Positions 8,763-17,838 of a stretch of 64,000 bases of DNA are shown here, in pieces. A model generated the notes under the pieces. That model was given only the letters and a program-made list of their open reading frames with translations. It searched no databases and was not told where the DNA came from. Both the position numbers and the translations under genes were made by a program. Source of the DNA: Paenibacillus rubinfantis (GTDB lineage Bacteria; Bacillota; Bacilli; Paenibacillales; Paenibacillaceae); NCBI RefSeq assembly GCF_001486505.1, contig NZ_LN909065.1, positions 620,001 through 684,000 on the forward strand, written 5' to 3'. Every line of letters starts with the position of its first letter. The first letter of the stretch is position 1.

Positions 8763-10304
8763 TTAGTTTCCTTCGAACTTCTTGCGCAGCCGGGCGATAT
8801 AAAATCCGTCCGAATGGGCGTCCTGCGGCAAGATTTGCAGTCCTGTCTCCACCCGGCCCGCGGCCACTTCCAAGGACGCCCGCCCCTTCCAGCCGGCCGG
8901 TTCGTCCGCCAGCTCAAACTCCGGATGGCGGCTCAGGAAGGAGGCGACCCTCTCGGCATTTTCACACGGCTCGATCGTGCAGGTGCTGTAAACGAGGAGA
9001 CCGCCCGGTTTAAGCAATCCACTCACGGAATCGAGCAATGCTCGCTGAACGCCGGCGATCTCCGTGACGTCCCCCGGCGTTTTCGCCCACTTCAAATCCG
9101 GTTTGCGCCGGATGACGCCAAGCCCGGAGCATGGGGCATCCAGCAAAATCCGGTCGAAGGAGGCCGCATCCAGCCGTTCAGCCAACTGCAAGGCGTCGCC
9201 CGACAATGTCTCGACATTGTCCAGCCCTAATCGCAGCGCATGATCCTCGATCAGCTTCGCTTTGTGCGGATGGATGTCGTTCGCCAGCACCCGGCCGCGG
9301 CCCTCCATGATCTCGGCGATATGGCAGGTCTTGCCTCCGGGCGCGGCGCAGCAATCCAGCACGGCCATGCCCGGTTGCGGGTCCAGCGCCTCGGCCACCA
9401 GCATGGAGCTTTCGTCCTGTACGGAAATCCGTCCTTCCCGGTACCAGGAGGTCAGCGCCATATTGCCGCCGCTATGGACCACGATGCCGTCCGGCGAGAT
9501 CGGCGAGGCCGAGGCGTGCAGCCCCTGCTCCGCCATATGTTGCAGCTCCTCATCCCGGCTCGTTCTCGTCCGATTGACCCGCACGCTGACCGAAGGCGGC
9601 TCATTGTTGGCGCGACAAATCGCCTCCGCCGCAGCTTCGCCGTATTGCTGAATCCAGAGCGAGACCATCCACTCCGGATGGGAATGCTCGAGCGCGATGC
9701 GCCGCACGGGGTCCAGCCCCTCCGGCAAACGCAGCTCCTCCTTCCGGCGCAGCACGTTGCGAAGCACGCCGTTCACCATGCCGGAAATGCCTTGATGCCC
9801 CTTCTTTTTAGCTAGGTTCACCGCTTCATTTACTGCTGCATGCGGAGGAATCCGGTCCAGATAATGCAGCTGGTAGAAGCTAAGCCGCAGCAAATTGCGC
9901 ACCCAAGGCGCTAATTTGGCCAACCCCTTCGTCACAAACGGTTCAAGAAAATAGTCGATCGTATTAAGCCGCTGGATGGTGCCGTAGACCAGCTCGGTCG
10001 CGAGACCTGCGTCCGGTCCGGTTAATCCGGACTTTTGCAGCGCTCCATTCAGCAGCAAATTGCTGTATGCCCCTTCCTGCTCCACGGCAGTCAGCACCTG
10101 CAGTGCCACGCTGCGAGCTGATGCGCCCGCCCCGTGGCGACCGCCGCCAGACGAAGCCGAGGCTCCGGACGAGCGAACCGGCCCTCTGCCGCGTCCGGCT
10201 TGTCCAGCCGCTCTCGCGCCTGAGCCCGATCCTTTACCGCCGCCCGAGCCCGATCCTGAACCGGATCCCACTCCGGAGCCCGGTCCCTTCCTTGCGCCGC
10301 TCAT
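8763..10304 (-). CDS. rsmB: 16S rRNA (cytosine-967-C5)-methyltransferase RsmB with Gly/Ser-rich N-terminal extension
   Basis: The protein (513 residues) methylates C967 of 16S rRNA. After the extension there is a NusB-like RNA-binding domain (about 60-200) and then a Rossmann methyltransferase with DCCAAPGGKTCHIAE, LLDAPCSGLG and the nucleophile motif YSTCTIEPCENAE. The first 60 or so residues are unusual: a low-complexity Gly/Ser run with repeated GSG steps, then an Arg/Gly/Ser stretch, making the protein about 60 residues longer than typical. The ATG at 10304 overlaps the fmt stop as ATGA, which supports translation of the extension, although an internal start near the NusB domain cannot be excluded. 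Confidence 0.9.
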   Translation of the reverse strand: MSGARKGPGSGVGSGSGSGSGGGKGSGSGARAAGQAGRGRGPVRSSGASASSGGGRHGAGASARSVALQVLTAVEQEGAYSNLLLNGALQKSGLTGPDAGLATELVYGTIQRLNTIDYFLEPFVTKGLAKLAPWVRNLLRLSFYQLHYLDRIPPHAAVNEAVNLAKKKGHQGISGMVNGVLRNVLRRKEELRLPEGLDPVRRIALEHSHPEWMVSLWIQQYGEAAAEAICRANNEPPSVSVRVNRTRTSRDEELQHMAEQGLHASASPISPDGIVVHSGGNMALTSWYREGRISVQDESSMLVAEALDPQPGMAVLDCCAAPGGKTCHIAEIMEGRGRVLANDIHPHKAKLIEDHALRLGLDNVETLSGDALQLAERLDAASFDRILLDAPCSGLGVIRRKPDLKWAKTPGDVTEIAGVQRALLDSVSGLLKPGGLLVYSTCTIEPCENAERVASFLSRHPEFELADEPAGWKGRASLEVAAGRVETGLQILPQDAHSDGFYIARLRKKFEGN

Positions 10305-11260
10305 GACAGAACCGTCCCGACACTCATCACGCCGCCGCGGATGAATTCGCCGGCCTCCATCGCCTTTTTCCCGGCAGGCTGAACCCGGGTGAGCCATACG
10401 AAGCCATCGCCGGTTTTTACTTTAATCCCCTGCGCCGCAAGCTCCAGCACCGTCCCCGGCGCTTGTCCGCCCGTCGACGGCTCGCCCCCCGCAGCCGCTC
10501 CGCTTTCCGCAGGCTTAGCCACCGCCCAGACCTTGAACACTTCGCCGTTCCAGGTCGTAAACCCGCCGGCAAAAGGCACCAGCCCCCGCACGCGATCATA
10601 GATTTGCCGCGAGGTTGCGCTCCAATCGAGGCGTTCATCCTCCCGCGTCAAATTTGGCGCATAGGTTGATTCCGCATCGTTCTGCGGAATACGTGCCGCC
10701 TTGCCGTCAAGGATCAGCGGCAGCTGCTCCAGCAGCAGCCGCGCCCCGGCTTCACTCAGCTTCTCGAATAACGTGCCTGACGTATCTTCATCGTCAATCG
10801 GCACCACCGCCTTGGCGATCATATCGCCGGTGTCGAGTCCTTCGGCCATATACATTAAGGTGATCCCCGTCTCTTTCTCACCGTTAATAATCGCCCGTTG
10901 GATCGGTGCCCCGCCGCGGTATTTCGGCAGCAGCGAGCCATGCACGTTCAGGCAGCCGTACTGCGGCAGATCCAGCACGCCTTTCGGCAGAATTTGGCCG
11001 TACGCCGCGGTCACGATCAAATCCGGCTGCAGCGCGGCAACCTCCGCCACCGCCTCCGACGCACGCATCCGCGAGGGTTGCAGCACGGGAAGGCCATGGC
11101 GCAAAGCCGCTTCCTTCACCGGCGTTGGCGTCAGTACCTTTTTCCGGCCCTGCGGCCGATCCGGCTGCGTGACGACACCTACGACGTTGTATCCTTCGCG
11201 CAGCAAGCCCTCCAGCGAAGGCACCGCAAACGCCGGCGTCCCCATAAATACGATATTCAT
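10301..11260 (-). CDS. fmt: Methionyl-tRNA formyltransferase
   Basis: This 319-residue enzyme formylates initiator Met-tRNA using 10-formyl-tetrahydrofolate. The N-terminal Rossmann domain begins MNIVFMGTPAFAVP, and the catalytic segment NVHGSLLPKYRGGAPIQ carries the Asn and His; the C-terminal OB-fold domain follows from about residue 205. The start at 11260 matches the family and lies 10 nt after def; upstream in-frame codons would overlap def. def-fmt-rsmB is a conserved cluster joining N-terminal formylation with deformylation. Confidence 0.96.
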   Translation of the reverse strand: MNIVFMGTPAFAVPSLEGLLREGYNVVGVVTQPDRPQGRKKVLTPTPVKEAALRHGLPVLQPSRMRASEAVAEVAALQPDLIVTAAYGQILPKGVLDLPQYGCLNVHGSLLPKYRGGAPIQRAIINGEKETGITLMYMAEGLDTGDMIAKAVVPIDDEDTSGTLFEKLSEAGARLLLEQLPLILDGKAARIPQNDAESTYAPNLTREDERLDWSATSRQIYDRVRGLVPFAGGFTTWNGEVFKVWAVAKPAESGAAAGGEPSTGGQAPGTVLELAAQGIKVKTGDGFVWLTRVQPAGKKAMEAGEFIRGGVMSVGTVLS

Positions 11261-11270
11261 CGGGCGATAC

Positions 11271-11753
11271 TCACTCCTTCTCTTCACCTTCAGGGGTAAT
11301 CTCGTACACTCTTTCTGCCACGTCCGTATACAAAACGCCGTTCAAATGGTCGATTTCATGCTGAAATGCTCGCGCCAACAGCTCGGAGCCTGTATAAGTC
11401 ACTTCCTTGCCGTTGCGGTCCAGCCCTTTCACCGTGACCGTCATCGCCCGGCGAACATCTCCGCGATACCCTGGAATGCTGAGGCATCCCTCCGGTCCGA
11501 ATTGTTCCCCTTCCGTGGATACGATCTCTGGATTGACCAGCTCGATCAGTCCATGTTCATCCCCAACATCCACCACGATCACTCGCTTGAGGATGCCGAT
11601 TTGCGGAGCTGCCAGACCCACGCCTTCGGCGTCATACATCGTATCCGCCATATCGGTCAACAGCTTCTGAATGTTGGGCGTAATTTTTTTCACTTCCTTG
11701 GCTACCTGGTGCAGCACTTCATCCGGTTCCTTTACGATGATCCGAATCGCCAT
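11271..11753 (-). CDS. def: Peptide deformylase
   Basis: A 160-residue metalloenzyme that removes the N-formyl group from nascent proteins. All three family motifs are present: GVGLAAPQIG, EGCLSIPG (metal-binding Cys) and QHEIDHLNG (two metal-binding His and catalytic Glu). Size and motif spacing fit the short type 1-like deformylase of Firmicutes. It lies 113 nt behind priA and 10 nt ahead of fmt. Confidence 0.97.
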   Translation of the reverse strand: MAIRIIVKEPDEVLHQVAKEVKKITPNIQKLLTDMADTMYDAEGVGLAAPQIGILKRVIVVDVGDEHGLIELVNPEIVSTEGEQFGPEGCLSIPGYRGDVRRAMTVTVKGLDRNGKEVTYTGSELLARAFQHEIDHLNGVLYTDVAERVYEITPEGEEKE

Positions 11754-11866
11754 GATGGCACTCCCTTTCCCGTCTTCACTTTGCTAGTTTCTATTGCTCT
11801 TTTCCCTATTCTATCCCAAATATATGCCATCGGATAAAAAATGGATCATTTCAAGCCCTCATTACA

Positions 11867-14425
11867 TCACATTAGCATTTGCGGATCAACATCGATGCTG
11901 ATCTGAAGCAGCGCATCGCGCAACTGGTCCAACGTCGCCGCCGCCGTCTCCCGGACCAGTCCCACCGCATCCAGGTCGCCGCGGTATTTCACCATACACT
12001 GGAACCGGTAACGGTTCTTAATGCGCGGAATCGGCGAAGCCACCGGGCCCAGAATGTCCAGAGCCGCCGGCGCAAACCGGTCCAGGCTGCCGAACCAACC
12101 TTGCCGCTGAGCCTTGACCCGCAGATCACCGGCAAAATTCTCCGCCATCCGCAGCAGCAACGGCAGCTTCTCATGCGACAGCGTAACCAGAATCAGCCGA
12201 CTGTACGGCGGATAGTGCAGTGTTTTGCGCGTTTTCAGCTCCTCGCGAACAAACGACAAATAATCGTGGCCGCTGGCGTGAACGATCGAATAATGCTCCG
12301 GCATATAGGATTGGATAAACACTTCCCCGGGAAGCTGATGCCGCCCTGCGCGGCCGGCCACCTGTGTCAGCAGCTGGAACGTCTTCTCCGCCGAACGGAA
12401 ATCGGGGAAGTTCAGCGCCGTATCCGCCGCAATCACGCCAACCAGCGTGACGTCGGGAAAATCCAACCCCTTCGCGACCATCTGCGTACCCAGCAGGACA
12501 TCGCCTTTTTTCTCGCGAAAAGCTTGCAGCAGCTTCTCATGGGCCCCTTTCTCGCTGGTGGTGTCCACGTCCATGCGAATGACGCGGATGCCGGGAAACA
12601 GCTTGGCCAGCTCTCCCTCCACCCGCTGGGTTCCGGTTCCAAAGTAGCGGATATGCTCGCTGCCGCATTCCGGACAGACTGACGGCGCCACCTCGGCATA
12701 CCCGCAGTAATGACAACGCAGGTTGTTCGACTTCTGATGATAGGTCAGCGAAATGTCGCAATCCGGACAGCCCGCCACGTACCCGCAGGTCCGGCACATC
12801 ACGAAGGTGGAATATCCGCGCCGATTCAGCAGCAGTACGGTCTGCTCCCCGCGCTCCAGCCGGGCGGCGATACCTTGATGCAGCGCGCGGCTGAACATCG
12901 AGCGATTGCCTTCCTTCAGCTCCTCGCGCATATCGACGATCTGAACGCCGGGCAGCTGGCTACCAGCCGGACGCTGCTTCATTTCCAGCAGGACCGGGGC
13001 AAACTCCCCGTGATCACCGCCACCCGAACGTGCCGCATGGTAACTCTCCAGCGACGGCGTGGCCGAACCCAGAATCACGGCCGCCCCGTGCTGGCGAGCA
13101 CGCTTAACCGCCACGTCGCGGGCGTGATACTTTGGCGTCTCCTCCTGCTTGTAAGAGGTTTCATGCTCCTCGTCCATCACGATCAGGCCCAGGCGGCTGA
13201 ATGGGGCGAAGATAGCCGAGCGCGCACCAATCGCCACTTCCACGCGGCCTTCGCGAATTTTGCGCCATTCGTCGTAACGTTCGCCGGTAGACAGGCGGCT
13301 GTGCATCACCGCCACCTTGGCGCCAAAACGCCCCTTAAACCGCTCAACCATTTGCGGGGTCAGTGAAATCTCCGGCACCAGCACGATCGCCTGACGTCCG
13401 GAAGCGATGCAGCGTTCGATCGTCTGCAAATAGACTTCCGTTTTGCCGCTACCGGTAACGCCGTGCAGCAGAAACACCTCATGCCGTTCCTCGTCCAGCG
13501 TTTCCGCCAGGCGGCGGTAAACGATCTCTTGCTCCGGCGTGCGGGTCAGCGGCACGCTGCCTTGAAAGCGCCGGCCCTGGTACGGATCGCGGAACACCTC
13601 GACGTCCTCGATCACGGCGAATCCCTTCTCCGCCAGCTTCTTCACCGTTCCGGCCGTCACCTGCAGCGTCGACAACAGCTCCTGCAATGACAGCGGCAGC
13701 CCCACCTCTAGCAAGTATTCCAGCACTTCCTTCTGCCTGCGCGCCTGCGGACCAAAAGAAGCCAGCGCCTCCTGCGCCGCCTGACCGCTCACGGCAGCCG
13801 CAACAGTTTTGACCGTCTTCTTGCGTACCTTGTCCTTGATCGCCTGGCTTTCCGTCAGCACGCCCCGAGCCAGCATATCTTTAATCAAGCCGGCGGCTTC
13901 CGGATACCTAGTGCCTAGCTGGTTCATCGTAACGGAGTCGGAAGCCCGGACGAACCTCAGGATCTCCTCTTCCTCCGGGGTGAACAGGCGCGGCAGCGCA
14001 AACAGATGACCCTCGCCATCCATTCCGGACGACGAGGCCTCTTCTGCCGCAGCTTCTGTATCCGCCACGCGTATGTATCGCTCGGCCTTACCTTTCAACG
14101 CCGCCGGAATCATCGCTTGCAGCGCTGCGATCAGGCTGCAGGCATACTTACGGCTCATCCATTCCGCCAATTCCACCAAGTCCGGCGGCAGCGGCGGCAT
14201 CATGTCAAGCAGCTCCTGAATCGGCTTCATCCGCGCCCGATCCATCTCCGGCTGCTCATGCAGGGAAACAACAAACCCCTGAACCGTCCGGCGCCCAAAC
14301 GGAACGCCCACCCGGCTGCCCACCTCGATCCAGCCGGCCATCGATTCAGGGATTAAATAGTCAAAGGGCCGATCGGTTTCCCGGCTCGGCACATCGACGA
14401 TTACTTTGGCCATGCGGTAAGTCAT
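11867..14425 (-). CDS. priA: Primosomal protein N' (replication restart helicase PriA)
   Basis: A 852-residue 3'-5' helicase that reloads the replisome at stalled forks. It has the N-terminal 3'-DNA-binding domain (VIVDVPSRETDRPFDYLIP), Walker A GVTGSGKTEVY near residue 325, the DEEH box (MDEEHETSYKQ), a helicase C domain, and inserted zinc-binding CxxC pairs (CRTCG, CPDC, CHYC, CPEC). The chosen ATG at 14425 overlaps the coaBC stop as ATGA; a second ATG four codons downstream is also possible. It is longer than the Bacillus protein (about 805 residues), partly through an Ala/Ser/Glu-rich insert near residues 125-145. Confidence 0.95.
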   Translation of the reverse strand: MTYRMAKVIVDVPSRETDRPFDYLIPESMAGWIEVGSRVGVPFGRRTVQGFVVSLHEQPEMDRARMKPIQELLDMMPPLPPDLVELAEWMSRKYACSLIAALQAMIPAALKGKAERYIRVADTEAAAEEASSSGMDGEGHLFALPRLFTPEEEEILRFVRASDSVTMNQLGTRYPEAAGLIKDMLARGVLTESQAIKDKVRKKTVKTVAAAVSGQAAQEALASFGPQARRQKEVLEYLLEVGLPLSLQELLSTLQVTAGTVKKLAEKGFAVIEDVEVFRDPYQGRRFQGSVPLTRTPEQEIVYRRLAETLDEERHEVFLLHGVTGSGKTEVYLQTIERCIASGRQAIVLVPEISLTPQMVERFKGRFGAKVAVMHSRLSTGERYDEWRKIREGRVEVAIGARSAIFAPFSRLGLIVMDEEHETSYKQEETPKYHARDVAVKRARQHGAAVILGSATPSLESYHAARSGGGDHGEFAPVLLEMKQRPAGSQLPGVQIVDMREELKEGNRSMFSRALHQGIAARLERGEQTVLLLNRRGYSTFVMCRTCGYVAGCPDCDISLTYHQKSNNLRCHYCGYAEVAPSVCPECGSEHIRYFGTGTQRVEGELAKLFPGIRVIRMDVDTTSEKGAHEKLLQAFREKKGDVLLGTQMVAKGLDFPDVTLVGVIAADTALNFPDFRSAEKTFQLLTQVAGRAGRHQLPGEVFIQSYMPEHYSIVHASGHDYLSFVREELKTRKTLHYPPYSRLILVTLSHEKLPLLLRMAENFAGDLRVKAQRQGWFGSLDRFAPAALDILGPVASPIPRIKNRYRFQCMVKYRGDLDAVGLVRETAAATLDQLRDALLQISIDVDPQMLM

Positions 14426-15642
14426 CGGTTCATTCCCGCCAAACGCTCGCCAGCCAGCTCCAGGATCTGCAGCGCGACCTCATCCTTGGTCATCTGCGGC
14501 ACGGATCGAACTAAACCGGACGCATCGTAGATGTTTACGATGTTGGTTTCGGAACCAAACCCCGCCCCCGGCGCGGTCACATCGTTCGCCACCAGAAGAT
14601 CGCAGTTTTTGCGTTTTAGCTTATCTAGGGCGTGCTGCTCCACGTTTTCCGTTTCGGCCGCAAAGCCGATCAGGAACTGCGTTGTTTTTTGCTGGCCCAG
14701 CGTTTCCAGGATATCGATATTTTTCACAAGCTCCAGCACAAACGAATCCTCATGCTTTTTGATTTTCTGCACAGCCGCTTCCTTCGGCCGATAGTCCGCC
14801 ACGGCGGCAGCCTTCACCAGTATGTCGGTATCCGCCCATACCGCCTGCACTGCTTCAAACATGTCCTGAGCCGAATTCACGCGGGTGACCGGAATGCCAA
14901 CCGGGGGCTCCACCTGCGTATGCCCGGCGATCAGTACGACCTCTGCACCGAGGCGCTGCGCCGCTTTGGCGATGGCGAAGCCCATTTTTCCCGAGGAATC
15001 GTTGGTGATATAGCGCACCGGGTCAATCCGCTCCACAGTACCTCCGGCGGTGACGACAACCTTCTTGCCGGCCAAAGGCTTTTGCGAAATGCGGGCTTCC
15101 CGTTCAAAATAATCCTTCACCACCTGGACGATCGACTCCGGCTCCTCCATCCGTCCTTTCCCAACATATCCGCACGCCAAGAGGCCTTCGCCAGGCTCGA
15201 TCATCATGACGCCGCGCGCCGTCAGCTCCGCCATATTGCGAACCACCGCCGGGTGCTCATACATGTGCACATTCATCGCCGGTGCCAGCATGATCGGTGC
15301 CTGGGTTGCCAGCAGCGTCGTGGAGAGCATCTCATCCGCGATGCCCGCCGCCATTTTGCCGATGATGTTCGCTGTAGTCGGAGCAACCAGCACCAGATCG
15401 GCCCAATCGGCCAGGTTGATGTGCGCAATCGATTCGGCATGCTTCTCGTCAAAGGTGTCGGTGTATACGAAATTTTTCGATAACGCCTGCATCGTCAATT
15501 CCGTGATGAATTTGGTTGCGGATTGGGTCATGATGACGCGGACCTCCGCGCCTTCCTTTACCAGTTTGCTGCACAAAGCTGCTGCCTTAAACGCGGCAAT
15601 GCCGCCAGTCACACCTAAAAGAACCTTTTTCCCCTTTAACAT
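14422..15642 (-). CDS. coaBC: Bifunctional phosphopantothenoylcysteine decarboxylase/synthase CoaBC
   Basis: This 406-residue protein carries two steps of coenzyme A synthesis. The N-terminal FMN-binding CoaC domain (about 1-180) contains GVTGGIAAFKA and the substrate motif PAMNVHMYEHP. The C-terminal CoaB domain (about 190-400) couples 4'-phosphopantothenate to cysteine using CTP and starts with VVVTAGGTVERIDPVRYITNDSSG. Its stop overlaps the priA start. Confidence 0.96.
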   Translation of the reverse strand: MLKGKKVLLGVTGGIAAFKAAALCSKLVKEGAEVRVIMTQSATKFITELTMQALSKNFVYTDTFDEKHAESIAHINLADWADLVLVAPTTANIIGKMAAGIADEMLSTTLLATQAPIMLAPAMNVHMYEHPAVVRNMAELTARGVMMIEPGEGLLACGYVGKGRMEEPESIVQVVKDYFEREARISQKPLAGKKVVVTAGGTVERIDPVRYITNDSSGKMGFAIAKAAQRLGAEVVLIAGHTQVEPPVGIPVTRVNSAQDMFEAVQAVWADTDILVKAAAVADYRPKEAAVQKIKKHEDSFVLELVKNIDILETLGQQKTTQFLIGFAAETENVEQHALDKLKRKNCDLLVANDVTAPGAGFGSETNIVNIYDASGLVRSVPQMTKDEVALQILELAGERLAGMNR

Positions 15643-15666
15643 CGCTACCCCTCCCTTTCCCTAAAC

Positions 15667-15692
15667 GAAAAAAATAACAACCTCGCGGTTGT
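15667..15692 (-). terminator. Weak terminator or attenuator between rpoZ and coaBC
   Basis: On the minus strand ACAACC-GCGA-GGTTGT is followed by TATTTTTTT. The stem is only 6 bp, so it may reduce rather than stop readthrough into coaBC. Confidence 0.55.
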
Positions 15693-15734
15693 CGTAAAAA
15701 GAAGCCCGGAGGCCTTTCGTATATGTGATGTTCT

Positions 15735-15959
15735 CTAGTCTTTGAGGTTCTCTTCTGGCTCTACGTCCTGCGGCTTCAGCTTGACATAGTCGCCGTAGAT
15801 CTCTTCGAGGGCAATGCCCACTTGTTTATGCGATTTCGGCTGTTTCAAATCGCTTTTATCCCCTTCGCGCAGCTGTCTGGCACGACGGGAAGCCGCAACA
15901 ACCAAAGAATATTTGCTGCCGACTTTTCCGAGCATTTTGTCAATCGATGGATACAGCAT
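15735..15959 (-). CDS. rpoZ: DNA-directed RNA polymerase subunit omega
   Basis: A 74-residue omega subunit, which helps assemble the beta' subunit. It has the family start MLYPSIDKMLGKVGSKYSLV and the ASRRARQL signature. The ATG at 15959 is chosen because GAGGTG stands 9 nt upstream; the in-frame GTG four codons earlier lies inside that site. It follows gmk by 51 nt, as in Bacillus. Confidence 0.95.
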   Translation of the reverse strand: MLYPSIDKMLGKVGSKYSLVVAASRRARQLREGDKSDLKQPKSHKQVGIALEEIYGDYVKLKPQDVEPEENLKD

Positions 15960-16010
15960 GTTCAAAAACACCTCTTCTTATTTAGACTCATCGCTCCAGG
16001 AAGCGTGTCA

Positions 16011-16589
16011 TTAGCACGACTTTCTGATTTTGCAGTGTTCGGCGATGATAATGGATTGTATTCTTTGGCAGGCCAAATCGATTTCGTCATTGACGACGGC
16101 GTAATCATAATTCTCCATCAGTCCGATCTCGTGGGCCGCTACGCTCATGCGGTGATCGATCGTCGCCTGGTTCTCCGTTCCCCGGCCTTGGATCCGGCCC
16201 TTCAGCTCATCGAGCGACGGCGGAAGCAGGAACACGAACACGCCTTGTGGGAATTTCTCCTTGACCTTGAGCGCCCCCTGAACCTCGATTTCCAAAATAA
16301 TATCTTTCCCGCCATCCAGCGTCTCCTCCACGAAATCGCGGGGAGTTCCGTAATAATTGCCGACGTATTCCGCATATTCCAGGAGCTGGTCTTTCTCAAT
16401 CATCTCCAGGAACTGCTCGCGGCTTTTGAAAAAATAGTTAACGCCGTTCTCTTCCCCCATCCGAGGTTGCCGTGTGGTGGCTGAAACGGAATAAACCAGC
16501 TCCGGCATCCGCTTGCGCAGCTCGGTGCATACCGTGCCTTTGCCAACGCCGGATGGTCCGGACAATACGATAAGTAACCCTTTAGACAT
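16011..16589 (-). CDS. gmk: Guanylate kinase
   Basis: A 192-residue enzyme phosphorylating GMP to GDP. It has the P-loop [10 protein letters not shown], the GMP-binding [10 protein letters not shown] and YGTPRDFV segments, and the lid region with [13 protein letters not shown]. The ATG at 16589 follows GGAGAG and gives the family start; earlier in-frame ATGs overlap remA. It sits 13 nt after remA and belongs to the yicC-remA-gmk-rpoZ string. Confidence 0.96.
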   Translation of the reverse strand: MSKGLLIVLSGPSGVGKGTVCTELRKRMPELVYSVSATTRQPRMGEENGVNYFFKSREQFLEMIEKDQLLEYAEYVGNYYGTPRDFVEETLDGGKDIILEIEVQGALKVKEKFPQGVFVFLLPPSLDELKGRIQGRGTENQATIDHRMSVAAHEIGLMENYDYAVVNDEIDLACQRIQSIIIAEHCKIRKSC

Positions 16590-16602
16590 ATCTCTCTCCA
16601 TT

Positions 16603-16863
16603 TTATTCGTCGTTGTCTTCATCTTTGGTGGACAAACGATGAGCGACCGTCTCCGGCTGCACCGCCGACAAAATCACGTGATCGCTGTCCGTGATAATCA
16701 CGGCGCGCGTCCGCCGCCCATAGGTAGCGTCGATCAACATGTGGCGATCTCTCGCCTCCTGAATGATCCGCTTGATCGGCGCGGATTCCGGGCTGACGAT
16801 CGAAATGATCCGGTTGGCCGATACGATATTTCCGAAGCCGATGTTAATAAGTTTAATTGCCAT
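16603..16863 (-). CDS. remA: Extracellular matrix regulator RemA (DUF370)
   Basis: This 86-residue protein matches RemA, a DNA-binding activator of biofilm matrix and osmoprotection genes in Bacillus that forms ring-like oligomers. The characteristic opening [20 protein letters not shown] and the [15 protein letters not shown] segment are present. The short acidic C-terminal tail (STKDEDNDE) is typical of lineage variation. Its place between yicC and gmk is the conserved one. Confidence 0.95.
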   Translation of the reverse strand: MAIKLINIGFGNIVSANRIISIVSPESAPIKRIIQEARDRHMLIDATYGRRTRAVIITDSDHVILSAVQPETVAHRLSTKDEDNDE

Positions 16864-16918
16864 GTTCAGGTAGTTCCCCCTAATTTGCTTGACTCACCCG
16901 GTGCCGATTCAGGATAGC

Positions 16919-17812
16919 TTACTCGAGATTCGCCGCTTGCTCGCGGATCTTCTCCAGCTCTGCCTTCATCTCGACGACCAGGTTGACGAGAGCCAAATGA
17001 TTGGCTTTAGATCCGATCGTATTGGTTTCCCGGTTCATTTCCTGTATTAGAAAATCCAGCTTGCGGCCTACCGGTTCATATGCCTGCAGCAGGCTGCGAC
17101 ACTGCTCGAAGTGGCTCTTCAGGCGAATCAGCTCCTCATCGATGTTGGACCGGTCGGCAAACACAGCCACTTCCATCGCAAATCGCTGCTCGTCATAGTT
17201 CCCGTCCAGCAGTTCGGCCAACCGCCCTTTCAGACGGTTCCGGTATTCGGTTACGACCTCCGGAGCCAATCGGACCAACTCGCCGTGAATTGCCTCGAGC
17301 CGTTGCAGCCGCTGACCCAAATCGTCGGCCAAATGCTTTCCTTCCCGCTCCCGCATCCCGAGAAGCCCAATCAAGGCTTCCTCCAGGCCTTCGCTCAATA
17401 CCTGCTCCCAATCGGGTTCGGCAGTACCTGTGGACGTCATCTCCGCGGGCGCCGATAAGGCGTCCGGCAGGGACAGCAGATCCCTGGCACTTAACTTCGC
17501 GTCGACCCCGTAATGCTGGGCAAGCTCTCCGGCTGCCTTCAGGTACGCCTCGACGACCGGCCGGTTCAATACGTAAGGAAGGGCACCGGATTCATCGCGT
17601 TCTTTGCTGATGTATACATCAATGCGTCCCCGTTTGATATGGCGCTGAACCAGACGCCTCAATCCGTCCTCATAGCACGTCCATTCCCGCGGCATCCGCA
17701 GGACGACTTCGGCGTACCGATGATTGACGGACTTGATTTCAAATTGGACGACGTAACCGCCATATGATCTGACGGCCCCACCGTACCCTGTCATACTGTG
17801 CGACATAGGCAT
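16919..17812 (-). CDS. yicC: YicC/YloC family endoribonuclease-like protein
   Basis: A 297-residue YicC-family protein. It has the signatures SMTGYGGA, EIKSVNHRY near the N-terminus and the C-terminal GRKLDFLIQEMNRETNTIGSK. Members have been reported to act as endoribonucleases involved in small-RNA turnover. The ribosome binding site is unclear: ATG 17812 and ATG 17806 are both possible, and a GTG stands at 17815. The gene precedes remA by 55 nt. Confidence 0.9.
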   Translation of the reverse strand: MPMSHSMTGYGGAVRSYGGYVVQFEIKSVNHRYAEVVLRMPREWTCYEDGLRRLVQRHIKRGRIDVYISKERDESGALPYVLNRPVVEAYLKAAGELAQHYGVDAKLSARDLLSLPDALSAPAEMTSTGTAEPDWEQVLSEGLEEALIGLLGMREREGKHLADDLGQRLQRLEAIHGELVRLAPEVVTEYRNRLKGRLAELLDGNYDEQRFAMEVAVFADRSNIDEELIRLKSHFEQCRSLLQAYEPVGRKLDFLIQEMNRETNTIGSKANHLALVNLVVEMKAELEKIREQAANLE

Positions 17813-17838
17813 CACATCCGTTACCCTATTGTAATTGA

